A stretch of DNA of 64,000 nucleotides from Alphaproteobacteria bacterium LSUCC0684 (GTDB taxonomy: Bacteria > Pseudomonadota > Alphaproteobacteria > Puniceispirillales > UBA1172), in the NCBI GenBank assembly GCA_041228335.1, contig CP166130.1, positions 248,001 to 312,000 of the forward strand, given 5' to 3'. Positions 42,220 through 50,764 of the stretch are shown in pieces. A program made the position numbers and the translations under genes. The notes under the pieces are model-generated. The model was given only the letters and a program-made list of their open reading frames with translations. It was not told where the DNA came from and ran no database searches. Positions within the stretch are counted from its first letter, which is position 1. Each line of letters begins with the position of its first letter.

Positions 42220-43194
42220 CTATTTCTGCCGTGCTTCAAGGGCTGGAGGTACCCGGCTGCGAAGCCGCTCCCTTAACGCGGTCACCCCGCCGGCAAGCGC
42301 GATCATCGCCATGCCGGTTGCGGCCTGCGGCGTCGGCCAGGTTTCGTAGAACACCCGGCTCCATATCGCCACAAAAAGAAGATAGCTGAAATCCGCCGGC
42401 GCCAGCCAGCTGCTGTCCGCCGTCTGATAGGCACGGCTGAGGCAGATATTCCCCGTCAGATTAAGGCATGAGGCGAAAAGACAGAAGCCGAGGACGGCAA
42501 GGCTGATCTCCGGCCAGACGTTCAGCAGGAAAGGAACAGCTGAACGGGTTTCGGCAGCAAGCGGCAGGGAGGAGATGATGGTCCCGCCCGTTGTGCCGAA
42601 GATGATAAACACCAGCGCGACAATAAAGGCAATCGCAAGAGGGCTTTCATTGCGGCACCAGCGCCGGAGGATCAAAAGGTTCAGGGCATAGAAAAACCCG
42701 GCAATGACCGGCATGATCTGCACCCAGCGGAACCCTTCAGCCAGCGGGTCAAGCACCGTAAATGCCCCGGCCATGCCGAGCCCGAGGGCGGCAAGCCGCC
42801 AGGGGCCGATCGCCTCACCAAGAAACGGGCCCGCCATCAGCGTGATGAAAAAGGGGTAGGTGTACAGCCCCGCCGCCATCTGGCTGACGCTGATCTGGGG
42901 GGCGGCGCCGAAGAAAAACAGCATGCAGCAGGTCAGCATCAGCGCGCGCATGAAAACAGGCCAGGGCCGGTTGGGCCAGAGCTGCCCTATCCCGATGGAT
43001 GCTTTTGCGAGAAAGAGGATAAAGATCAGGTTGAAGACGGATCGTATGGCCTGAAACTGCCAGAAGGTAGTTGCCGGCGCGAACATCTTGATCATCGAGT
43101 CCTGAAGGGCAAGGAAACTCACCCCCATCAGCAGCAGGCCGAGTGCGGCCATGGGGCGGTCTTTTGCTGGTCCCTCGAAAAGAGCTATTTTCAT
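42220..43194 (-). CDS. EamA/DMT-family transporter
   Basis: A 324-residue inner-membrane protein with ten predicted helices in two EamA repeats. Recognisable parts are GLLLMGVSFLALQDSMIKMF, PQISVSQMAAGLYTYPFFIT and the cytoplasmic basic C-terminus RERLRSRVPPALEARQK. Its start codon overlaps the stop of the truncated dehydrogenase fragment (ATGA), which suggests translation by coupling to that short frame. It closes a minus-strand run from the Rieske gene. Confidence 0.82.
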   Translation of the reverse strand: MKIALFEGPAKDRPMAALGLLLMGVSFLALQDSMIKMFAPATTFWQFQAIRSVFNLIFILFLAKASIGIGQLWPNRPWPVFMRALMLTCCMLFFFGAAPQISVSQMAAGLYTYPFFITLMAGPFLGEAIGPWRLAALGLGMAGAFTVLDPLAEGFRWVQIMPVIAGFFYALNLLILRRWCRNESPLAIAFIVALVFIIFGTTGGTIISSLPLAAETRSAVPFLLNVWPEISLAVLGFCLFASCLNLTGNICLSRAYQTADSSWLAPADFSYLLFVAIWSRVFYETWPTPQAATGMAMIALAGGVTALRERLRSRVPPALEARQK

Positions 43195-43352
43195 TCCGGT
43201 CTAGCCTGTCCTGATCTGGAAGTTTTTTGAATGGGTGACGTCACTTTGGCCTTGCCCGTGTCATGAATTTTGAGCGGGAAGCCTGCCTTGAGGAGATTAT
43301 CGGCTATCTTGCCGCCAAGGTTGCCCAGCCCGACAAGACCATATTGCTGCAT
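43191..43352 (-). pseudogene. N-terminal fragment of a 3-hydroxyisobutyrate dehydrogenase-type enzyme
   Basis: A 53-codon frame too short for routine gene calls. It reads MQQYGLVGLGNLGGKIADNL, then LKAGFPLKIHDTGKAK. GLGNLG-x2-A-x-NLLKAG is the NAD(P)-binding start of the 3-hydroxyisobutyrate/6-phosphogluconate dehydrogenase family, which normally runs to ~290 residues. After about 35 residues the match ends and the frame closes. A strong ribosome site (GGGGGGGAG) precedes the ATG, so the peptide is probably still translated. Its TGA overlaps the EamA start (ATGA). Either a deletion relic or a leader peptide that drives translation of the transporter gene. Confidence 0.65.
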
Positions 43353-43383
43353 GAAATCTCCCCCCCCTGTGTTGCTTTTCTGT

Positions 43384-44187
43384 CTAGGTGAACTTGCTGT
43401 CCCGCCAGGCGAGGGCAGCTTTCAACCCCTTTTCCTTTCGGATGGAGTTGAACTCGAGCCGTTCAGGGCTTTCATCGCTCTCGATCTCAAGGTCGATTTC
43501 CAGCGCAGCGTCGAGCGCCTCACGCATCCGCGCCATCTCGTAGCTGCGGTTGATGGCCTGTTTGGTGAGCTGAACCGATTTTGCCGCTGAATGCGCAATC
43601 TGGCTGGCGATGGCATGGGCTTCGTCCCCGGCCGTGCCATCCGCAACGACGCGGTTGATCACCCCCATGGTCAGGCATTGATCGGCGGTGAAGCGGTCAT
43701 GGCCGGTCAGAAGCAGCTCCTTTGCCTGTTTCGGCCCCGTCACCCAGGGCGCCAGCATGGTGATGATGCCGGAGCCGAAACGGACTTCGGGCATGCCGAA
43801 GAGCGCCGATCTGTCGGCAACGCTGATATCGGTTGCGAGCATGAGCTCAAACGCACCGGCAAGGCAGTATCCATGCACCGCCGCAATGGTCGGCTTCGGG
43901 CAGGTCCAGAATTGCATGACAAAATCAAAATCACGCAAGAGCACCTCACGCCAGGCGTCCCGGCCGCTGATCTCCTTTGCCGCCGCTTCCTTCATGTCAA
44001 ATCCGGCGGAAAAACTCCGCCCCGCTCCCGTGACAACAATGGCTCGCACCTGGTCATCCGCGGCCAGTTCAGCCATCGCCGCGTTGGTTTCGGCAACCAT
44101 GGCCTCGTTAATGGCATTGAGCACATCGGGCCTGTTCAATGTCAGCTTCGCAACGCCATCGGCCTGTTCAAGATGGATGGTATTCAT
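43384..44187 (-). CDS. Enoyl-CoA hydratase/isomerase family protein
   Basis: A 267-residue crotonase-fold protein. The oxyanion-hole motifs are GRSFSAGFDMKEAA and VHGYCLAGAFELMLATDISV. In true hydratases two Glu act; here the first position region (AFELMLATD) has Glu, and FGMPEVRFG carries the second, so hydratase activity is plausible. The C-terminus GLKAALAWRDSKF is typical. It lies between the Rieske oxygenase gene and the dehydrogenase fragment, a combination that recalls a catabolic pathway for a branched-chain or aromatic acid, but the substrate is not defined. Confidence 0.85.
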   Translation of the reverse strand: MNTIHLEQADGVAKLTLNRPDVLNAINEAMVAETNAAMAELAADDQVRAIVVTGAGRSFSAGFDMKEAAAKEISGRDAWREVLLRDFDFVMQFWTCPKPTIAAVHGYCLAGAFELMLATDISVADRSALFGMPEVRFGSGIITMLAPWVTGPKQAKELLLTGHDRFTADQCLTMGVINRVVADGTAGDEAHAIASQIAHSAAKSVQLTKQAINRSYEMARMREALDAALEIDLEIESDESPERLEFNSIRKEKGLKAALAWRDSKFT

Positions 44188-44259
44188 TGAGTGACCTTTT
44201 CAAAATTACCATATCGGCAGTTGCGTCCCTGTGCTTGTTCCGGGTTCCTTCGAGGGTGT

Positions 44260-45423
44260 CTATACCTTGTCCATTCGGGCGCGGACCCAGTCGTGAAACC
44301 GTTTCAGCAGGTATTCCTCAGGCATCAGGACACCGACGGAATAGGGATCGGCACCCAGACCCTGCTGGTTCATCTCGCAGGCACCGCCGTCCTGCTCCAT
44401 CACCAGGGTGGCAAAATCGACAACATTGGCAATATCGTAGTCCGGATCGCCCAGCGTTGCGTCCTCAAACAGCCATTCGGCGGTGATTTCGGTTGTTGTC
44501 GGGCCTTTTGGTAGCACCCGCACGATCCGCATGTGATCAGCGTATCCGGCGATGAACATCGACGGCCAGGCCGAGGCGTAGAGCTGGCCCCGTTCGATTT
44601 CCTCATCGCTCAGGCTCGCGATGATATGTCCCTGGGCTGAACCATCTGTTGACCATGTCTGCGCCCCTGGCCGGAGCCCGCCCCGATAAAGCGGATCGTT
44701 TGAACTTTCGTGATCTGTCCAGCCAGGCATGTCCATCTTGTTGATGATGCGGCGTGAATACAGCGGCACCAGTTCCGTCAATTCAGGATGGATATTCGGG
44801 CAATGGAGGCATTCGTTGAAATTTTCCCAGAAAAGCTTCCAGTTGCAGTTGATGATTTTGGACCAGGTCTTGCCGATCTTCATGTCTTCGAGCGGGAACC
44901 GCCTGAGCCCGTCGGCCGATCGCTGGAAAAGAGAATCGGGATTCCATTCCGCACCCGGATCGGGATGGATGAAGACAACCCCCCGCCACTCACGCACGGC
45001 GATGGGGAATAACGGGTAGTCATCCTTGCTGAACCCATCGGCTTCGGTGAAGGATGTTGTTGCTGCAAGCTGGCCATTCGCCAGCCGGTAGGACCACTGG
45101 TGATACGGGCAGACAAGCGCATTTGAATCCAGTCGTCCGCTTTCCGCCTGGCACAGGATAGACCCCCGATGTCGGCAGGTATTGTAATATCCGCGCAAGA
45201 TGCCGTTCTCGTCGCGCACCACCACGATCGGCTGATCCCCGAGACAGATCGTCCGGAACTGGCGCGGGGTTGCAAGGGCGCTGCCGTGGCAGAGATAGAC
45301 CCATTCCGCCTGCCAGATATGCTTCTCTTCACGGCGGTGATGGTCGGCATCACCATACCATGAGGAGGGCAGCGTCGGGACAGCCTCCTTCAGCGCATGA
45401 GAGGTTTCATGCAGATCATCCAT
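44260..45423 (-). CDS. Rieske-type oxygenase alpha subunit (possible quaternary-amine demethylase)
   Basis: A 387-residue Rieske non-heme iron oxygenase. The [2Fe-2S] ligands are CRHRG and CPYHQWSY (Cys-x-His, Cys-x2-His). The mononuclear iron site follows in NFNECLHCPNIHPELTELVP, where two His are ligands, with an Asp near GDPDYDIANVVDF. NCNWKLFWENFNEC is similar to glycine betaine/choline/stachydrine-type monooxygenases, which remove methyl groups from quaternary amines. No reductase gene is nearby, so it would use one from elsewhere. An aromatic-ring substrate is the alternative. Confidence 0.82.
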   Translation of the reverse strand: MDDLHETSHALKEAVPTLPSSWYGDADHHRREEKHIWQAEWVYLCHGSALATPRQFRTICLGDQPIVVVRDENGILRGYYNTCRHRGSILCQAESGRLDSNALVCPYHQWSYRLANGQLAATTSFTEADGFSKDDYPLFPIAVREWRGVVFIHPDPGAEWNPDSLFQRSADGLRRFPLEDMKIGKTWSKIINCNWKLFWENFNECLHCPNIHPELTELVPLYSRRIINKMDMPGWTDHESSNDPLYRGGLRPGAQTWSTDGSAQGHIIASLSDEEIERGQLYASAWPSMFIAGYADHMRIVRVLPKGPTTTEITAEWLFEDATLGDPDYDIANVVDFATLVMEQDGGACEMNQQGLGADPYSVGVLMPEEYLLKRFHDWVRARMDKV

Positions 45424-45454
45424 TGTCTTTATACTCCCCGATAAAATCGTCCTA

Positions 45455-45505
45455 GTTTATCCCAGTACGGGGTTTATCACAGCACGGGGTTGATCACGGC
45501 GCGGG
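45455..45505. repeat. Three tandem 17-base repeats in an intergenic region
   Basis: Three consecutive 17-base units: GTTTATCCCAGTACGGG (45455-45471), GTTTATCACAGCACGGG (45472-45488) and GTTGATCACGGCGCGGG (45489-45505). Units 1 and 2 differ at two positions, 2 and 3 at three. They start 31 bases upstream of the Rieske gene start and lie in the 264-base gap before the acyl-CoA synthetase gene. Spacing and position suggest regulator binding sites; unit length is not a multiple of three. Confidence 0.75.
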
Positions 45506-45687
45506 GCAACGCATTCCCGGGGGAACCCGATGCCCGCCCCTTCAAGGACCGTATCGTGAAAGCCGAACTCCATGCAAGCAGGATTTGCACAATCAGGACC
45601 CGGGGCAACAAAGCAGTTGTCATGCGGGAATTTTTTTGAATAGAGTGTCCAAGGATTTGTGAAAGGGCGCGTTTCAGCCGAATTGCC

Positions 45688-47745
45688 ATGGGATCAACCA
45701 ACCCGCCTCTTGCGCCGTTGCTTGCGCCTTCTTCGGTTGCCCTTCTCGGGGCTTCGCTGAAGCCCGATTCCTACGGATATGTTCTTTATGACATGCTCAA
45801 ATCCGGCGGCTATGAAGGTGCCGTATATCCCGTCAATCCAGGCTATGTCGGCAAGAGCGATGATGCCGCCTTCTACGGCTCCATGGCGGATCTTCCCGCC
45901 GCCCCGGATCATACGGTGATCGCCGTTGCAACCGAACGTGCCGAGGCGGCGCTCGAAGCGGCGATCAGGGCCGGCACGAGAGCCGCCACCGTCTTTGCCG
46001 ATACCCGGGACAGGGCCATGAAAGAACGGATCGGGGATATGGCGCGGGAAGCCGGTATTCCGCTTGTCGGGCCGAACAGCATGGGCCTGCACAACCTTGA
46101 CCTTAAACTGCGGATTACCCCTTTTCCGATGCCGCTTGACCTCAAGCCGGGCGGGATCGCCGCGATCATCCAGTCCGGCTCTGTTCTCGGCGCGCTGGTC
46201 AATAACGACCGCCGCCTCCGGTTCAATACGGTCATCAGTACCGGGGCCGAGGCGGTGACAACCGCCGCCGATTACCTGAAATGGGTGATTGATCTGCCCG
46301 GCACCCGCGTGGCTGGTCTTTTCCTTGAAGCGGTGCGGGATCCGGATGGATTCATCGACGCACTGGAAGAGGCGGGGCGACGTGATATTCCGGTTGTCAT
46401 CCTCAAGGTTGGGCGCAGTGCAGCCAGCGCGAGAATGGCGCTCAGCCATACCGGGGCCATCGTCGGAAACCATGAGGTCTTTCGCGCCGCCGTGGAAAGC
46501 CGCGGCGCGCATCTGGTGGAAACCCTGGATGAGATGGCGGCAACGCTGGCGGTGTTCAGCCAGGGTCGGCGGGCCGCGGGCGACGGAATTGCCACGATCC
46601 ACGATTCCGGCGGTGAACGTGAACTTATTGCCGATCTCGCCGAAGATCTCGGAGTTCCCTTTGCCCGTCTTTCGCCTCAAACACGGGCTGAGATACAGGC
46701 CTGCCTTGAGCCCGGGATGGAAGCCGACAACCCAATGGATGCCTGGGGAACAGGCTACGGCGCCGATATGATTTTCACCACGTCCTTCAAGGCCATGCTT
46801 GCGGATAAGGCCGTGGCGGCGGGCCTCTACATGATGGACTGGCGGCAGGAATATTACCTGCATGAAATGCATGAAAAGGTGCTCTGCTCGTTAGCCCATA
46901 CCACCACCAAACCTGTGATCGCCGCCAGCAATTATGCGCTGACCAACAACCGCGACATGGCCTCCCGCATGGCGGACCTGAATATCCCGCTGGTGGAAGG
47001 CACGCGTGAAGCGCTGATCGCGGTGCGGCATCTTCTCCATCATGGCCGGGGGTGCTATCCGCCACCTGACATGCCGGAACATCCGAACGCTTCTGCCTGG
47101 AAGAAGAAAATCTCCGCATCGCCTCCGGGGGAAGATGCGGCGCTCGCCCTGCTGCGTGATTACGGTATCACAACCCCTGAAACCGGGATTGCCTCCTCAA
47201 GTGATGAGGCCGTGGCCGCGGCGATGCGCATGGGTTTTCCTGTTGTGCTCAAGACCCTCGCCGACGGGGTGCATCATAAAACCGAGGTTGGCGGCGTGAA
47301 GATCGGCCTTGAAACCTCCGATGCGGTTGCTGATGCCTATCATGATCTGGCTGGCAGGCTGTCGGAAAAGGTGCTTGTCGCCCGCATGATCCGTGGTGAG
47401 GCGGAAATGGCGCTCGGGGCGGTGAACGATACGGATTTCGGCATGGCGGTGATGATTTCCGCCGGCGGCACAGGGGTTGAACTGCTTGATGACAAACTCA
47501 TCCTGATGGCCCCGTTTTCGGCCGAAGAGGTGCTGGAAAAGCTCCCGTCTCTCAAGATTTACCGGCTGCTTGAAGGATACAGGGGCAGACCTCGCCTCAA
47601 TATTGAGGATTTTGCCGAGATGGCCGCACGATTCTCCCATCTTGCCCATGACATGAGGGCGTACATCGCCTCGGCTGATATCAATCCGGTCATCATCAGC
47701 GAAGACAGGGCCTGCGCGGTGGATGCGCTGATAATCCCCGATTGA
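45688..47745 (+). CDS. ADP-forming acyl-CoA synthetase (acetate-CoA ligase family)
   Basis: A 685-residue protein with the three-part layout of single-chain ADP-forming acyl-CoA synthetases: CoA-binding domain (about 10-130, VALLGASLKPDSYGYVLYDM), succinyl-CoA ligase-like domain (150-440), and ATP-grasp domain (470-685, FPVVLKTLADGVHHKTEVGG). The phosphorylated His is in LSHTGAIVGN. ADINPVIIS ends the protein. The family makes an acyl-CoA and ADP from the acid, ATP and CoA; the acid is unknown. Start ATG at 45688 fits the conserved N-terminus. Divergent from the Rieske gene, with the tandem repeats in between. Confidence 0.88.
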   Translation: MGSTNPPLAPLLAPSSVALLGASLKPDSYGYVLYDMLKSGGYEGAVYPVNPGYVGKSDDAAFYGSMADLPAAPDHTVIAVATERAEAALEAAIRAGTRAATVFADTRDRAMKERIGDMAREAGIPLVGPNSMGLHNLDLKLRITPFPMPLDLKPGGIAAIIQSGSVLGALVNNDRRLRFNTVISTGAEAVTTAADYLKWVIDLPGTRVAGLFLEAVRDPDGFIDALEEAGRRDIPVVILKVGRSAASARMALSHTGAIVGNHEVFRAAVESRGAHLVETLDEMAATLAVFSQGRRAAGDGIATIHDSGGERELIADLAEDLGVPFARLSPQTRAEIQACLEPGMEADNPMDAWGTGYGADMIFTTSFKAMLADKAVAAGLYMMDWRQEYYLHEMHEKVLCSLAHTTTKPVIAASNYALTNNRDMASRMADLNIPLVEGTREALIAVRHLLHHGRGCYPPPDMPEHPNASAWKKKISASPPGEDAALALLRDYGITTPETGIASSSDEAVAAAMRMGFPVVLKTLADGVHHKTEVGGVKIGLETSDAVADAYHDLAGRLSEKVLVARMIRGEAEMALGAVNDTDFGMAVMISAGGTGVELLDDKLILMAPFSAEEVLEKLPSLKIYRLLEGYRGRPRLNIEDFAEMAARFSHLAHDMRAYIASADINPVIISEDRACAVDALIIPD

Positions 47746-47828
47746 GTCTCAATCACTTTCCCGGTTTGGCTTTGCTTCAAGCCATGTTGCGCCCTCTGTT
47801 TTTTATATTATATAATTTTTATGAAAGA

Positions 47829-47847
47829 ATACAGTTATATAACGTAT
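47829..47847. promoter_or_regulatory. Palindrome upstream of the second peptide transporter operon
   Basis: GTTATATAAC (47834-47843) is a perfect palindrome, extended by ATAC on the left and GTAT on the right with one unpaired base. It lies in the AT-rich 225-base gap, about 125 bases before the binding-protein start, where an operator or promoter element would be expected. Confidence 0.4.
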
Positions 47848-47970
47848 GTTTAATAACTCATGTCGGATACGACCGGCAAACACGGTCATTTCGACCGCGG
47901 GAATTGATCATCCTGATATTTTATGTTTATCTGTTTTCTGGAGTGGAAAAAAACTTCATTGGAGGAATGA

Positions 47971-49641
47971 ATGTCTCACAACAAGATAACAGGAAGATAC
48001 ACGCATAACGCAGCAGAGATGTATGCGAATGAATTCAAGGCTGGCGAATTGAGCCGCCGGGAATTTCTGACGCGGGCGACGGCCCTTGGTGTCTCCACGG
48101 TTGCCGCATATTCCATGATCGGCATGACCCCGTCACTTGCTGATGGTCATGCGCCGAAAATGGGTGGCACATTGCGGTGCCAGATGGAAGTTCGCCCAAT
48201 GAAAGACCCCCGAACCTGGGACTGGTCTGAAATTGCCAATTTCTGCCGCGGCTTTCTTGAGTATCTCGTCCATTACGAAACCGATGGCAGCCTGGTAGGC
48301 CAGCTGCTGGAGAGCTGGGAGGTCAGCCAAGACGCCACCCAGTACACGCTGCATGTTCGCAAAGGCGTAAAATGGAACAATGGCGATGACTTCACCGCCG
48401 CCGATGTTGCCTTCAATATTGAGCGCTGGTGCGACAAGACCGTTGAAGGTAATTCAATGGCAGGCCGTATGGCAACGCTGATTGACCCGGATACGAACAA
48501 AGCTGCAAAAGGCGTGATTGAAGTGGTGGATTCCCACACGGTTCGCCTCAATCTGCCAAAGCCGGATATCACCATCATCGTTGGTGCGGCGGATTATCCT
48601 GCCGCTATCGTGCACAAGTCCTACGACAACACGGCCGACATGCTTGTCAACAACCCGATTGGCACCGGTCCATATCTGCCGGTAAGCCATGAGGTAGGGG
48701 TCAAGGCTGTGCTGGAACGCAATCCCAGCCATAAATGGTGGAACGAAGGCAATGGCGCGTATCTCGACCGGATTGAGATCATTGACTATGGTACCGATCC
48801 ATCGGCATGGGTGGCAGCTTGCGAATCCGATGAGATTGACATGGTGCACCAGATGACGGGTGACTTTGTTGAGGTCATGGACGCACTTGGATCCTTTGAA
48901 AAGTCGCAGGTTGTTACGGCGGCCACCATCGTTATTCGTCCTAACCAGGAAGCTGAAGTGGATGGCAAAAAGCCATATGCTGATGCCCGTGTTCGCCGCG
49001 CCATAGCGCTGGCGGTGGATAATGCGGTCTGCCTTGAGCTCGGCTATGCGGGGCTTGGCGAGGTGGCTGAAAACCATCACGTTTGCCCTATCCATCCCGA
49101 ATACGCAAAACTGCCGCCGCTCAAGCATGATCCGGCTGCAGCCATGGCGTTGATGAAGGAAGCCGGGATGGAAGATTTCGAGCATGAAATCGTCTCGATT
49201 GACGATGACTGGCGGAAGAACACCACGGATGCCGTGGCGCAGCAGTTGCGTGATGCGGGCTTCAAGGTGAAAAGAACCATTCTGCCCGGGTCGGTGTTCT
49301 GGAATGACTGGACGAAATATCCTTTCTCCTCCACCAACTGGAACCAGCGTCCATTAGGTGTCCAGATCTATGGTCTTGCCTATCGTTCAGGTGAAGCCTG
49401 GAACGAATTCGGCTGGAGCAACAAGGAGTTTGATGACTTGCTGGAAAGAGCACTGGCCATTGCCGATGCTGATGAGCGGCGCAAACTCATGCGAAGGATG
49501 GAAGAAATTGTCCAGTCCGAAGGCGTTACAATTCAGCCTTACTGGCGGGCCATTTTCCGCTATATCCGGAAAAATCTCAAAGGTGCCGACATGCACGTGA
49601 CCTTTGAGAATCGCTTCCAGTATATGGGCTTTGCCTCTTAA
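47971..49641 (+). CDS. Peptide-type ABC transporter substrate-binding protein with Tat signal
   Basis: A 556-residue SBP_bac_5 protein. The N-terminal ~30 residues lead to SRREFLTRA, a twin-arginine motif, followed by a hydrophobic stretch ([16 protein letters not shown]) and a cleavage region near SLADGHA. The protein would therefore be exported folded. Family motifs are [40 protein letters not shown] and [25 protein letters not shown] precedes the start. First gene of an operon with two permeases and a fused dual ATPase. The ligand is unknown; compare the Sec-type signal of the first large binding protein. Confidence 0.9.
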   Translation: MSHNKITGRYTHNAAEMYANEFKAGELSRREFLTRATALGVSTVAAYSMIGMTPSLADGHAPKMGGTLRCQMEVRPMKDPRTWDWSEIANFCRGFLEYLVHYETDGSLVGQLLESWEVSQDATQYTLHVRKGVKWNNGDDFTAADVAFNIERWCDKTVEGNSMAGRMATLIDPDTNKAAKGVIEVVDSHTVRLNLPKPDITIIVGAADYPAAIVHKSYDNTADMLVNNPIGTGPYLPVSHEVGVKAVLERNPSHKWWNEGNGAYLDRIEIIDYGTDPSAWVAACESDEIDMVHQMTGDFVEVMDALGSFEKSQVVTAATIVIRPNQEAEVDGKKPYADARVRRAIALAVDNAVCLELGYAGLGEVAENHHVCPIHPEYAKLPPLKHDPAAAMALMKEAGMEDFEHEIVSIDDDWRKNTTDAVAQQLRDAGFKVKRTILPGSVFWNDWTKYPFSSTNWNQRPLGVQIYGLAYRSGEAWNEFGWSNKEFDDLLERALAIADADERRKLMRRMEEIVQSEGVTIQPYWRAIFRYIRKNLKGADMHVTFENRFQYMGFAS

Positions 49642-49654
49642 TACCTCTCATAAC

Positions 49655-49688
49655 AATAAGCCATGTCGAGTATTCGGCATGGCTTATT
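49655..49688 (+). terminator. Hairpin between binding-protein and permease genes
   Basis: AATAAGCCATG (49655-49665) and its perfect complement (49678-49688) with a 12-base loop, starting 14 bases after the binding-protein stop and ending 17 before the permease start. Only a short T-stretch is present at its end. It probably limits read-through or protects the upstream message, as in the other two operons with this arrangement. Confidence 0.65.
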
Positions 49689-49704
49689 TGATCTACGGGT
49701 AAAT

Positions 49705-50751
49705 ATGCTGATCTTCCTCATCAAAAGACTGGGCTTAATGGTATTGACCTCGTTGTGCCTGACTTTTGTTGTGTTTTTTCTCACCAACCTTGAGCCAAAT
49801 CTTAAGAAACTGGCCAAGACCGAAGCCAATAACCGGATGACCGAAGAAGAGGTGGTGCGTTGGCTTGATCGCCATGGCTATCATCAAAATCTTTTTTTGC
49901 GCTATGGCGAATGGCTGGGGCTTATGCCGGGGTGGACATATACCAACGAGGATGGAAGCGAAATCGCCAGGTGCGGGTATCTGGCGGATGAAGATGGCAA
50001 ATATCCTCGTTTCTGTGGTGTTTTCCAGGGCAAGCTTGGTTACACCACCCTTTTCCAGGGGCGTGTTGAGGACATTATTTTCAAGCGGCTTGAGTTGACC
50101 GGCAAACTGATGGGCTTCGTGATGCTGCTGATGGTGCCGACGGCCCTTGTCATCGGCATTTTAGCTGGGATGCACGAAGGCTCACGCACCGACCGGACCT
50201 TATCCACTTTCTCCATTATTACGACGGCAACCCCGGAATATGTCTCCGGGGTGGTGTTTATTTCCATCTTTGCCAGCGCTGCCTTTGGCCTCAAATGGTT
50301 CAATGGAACGGCGACCTCGGCCATGGATGATGCCAATTTTACGAATTTTACCCTGCCTGTTGTCACCATCGCGCTTTATGGTGTGGGATATATCGCGCGG
50401 ATGACTCGCGCCTCCATGACCGAGGTCATGACCGCGCAATATATTCGCACCGCCAGGCTCAAAGGGGTATCTTTTGCCAATATTGTTTTAAAGCATGCGT
50501 TGCGCAACGCCTTGATTGCGCCTTTCACCGTGATCATGCTGCAGTTCCCCTGGCTGCTGACCGGTGTGGTGATCGTGGAAACGCTGTTTAACTATAAAGG
50601 TTTCGGCTGGACGTTGATCCAGGCTGCGGGCAACAACGATATCGAATTGTTGCTGTCATGCTCGATCGTGGCGGTGCTCGTCGTGCTGGTCACGCAACTG
50701 ATATCGGATATCGGATACGTTTTCCTGAACCCCAAAATCAGGGTGACCTGA
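49705..50751 (+). CDS. Peptide-type ABC transporter permease (DppB-like)
   Basis: A 348-residue inner-membrane subunit. FLIKRLGLMVLTSLCLTFVV is the first helix. A ~95-residue periplasmic insertion (about 30-125, including MTEEEVVRWLDRHGYHQNLF) precedes the transport domain, which ends with the docking loop YIRTARLKGVSFANIVLKHA. The ATG at 49705 gives the usual N-terminus; a start at 49663 would lie inside the hairpin. Pairs with the following permease. Confidence 0.88.
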   Translation: MLIFLIKRLGLMVLTSLCLTFVVFFLTNLEPNLKKLAKTEANNRMTEEEVVRWLDRHGYHQNLFLRYGEWLGLMPGWTYTNEDGSEIARCGYLADEDGKYPRFCGVFQGKLGYTTLFQGRVEDIIFKRLELTGKLMGFVMLLMVPTALVIGILAGMHEGSRTDRTLSTFSIITTATPEYVSGVVFISIFASAAFGLKWFNGTATSAMDDANFTNFTLPVVTIALYGVGYIARMTRASMTEVMTAQYIRTARLKGVSFANIVLKHALRNALIAPFTVIMLQFPWLLTGVVIVETLFNYKGFGWTLIQAAGNNDIELLLSCSIVAVLVVLVTQLISDIGYVFLNPKIRVT

Positions 50752-50764
50752 GGCAGGCGAGGAT

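Noticed and set aside
45694-46872. 392-codon minus-strand open frame opposite the acyl-CoA synthetase
   Set aside because: The opposite strand has a well-conserved enzyme with an intact active-site His; this frame has no protein-like motif.
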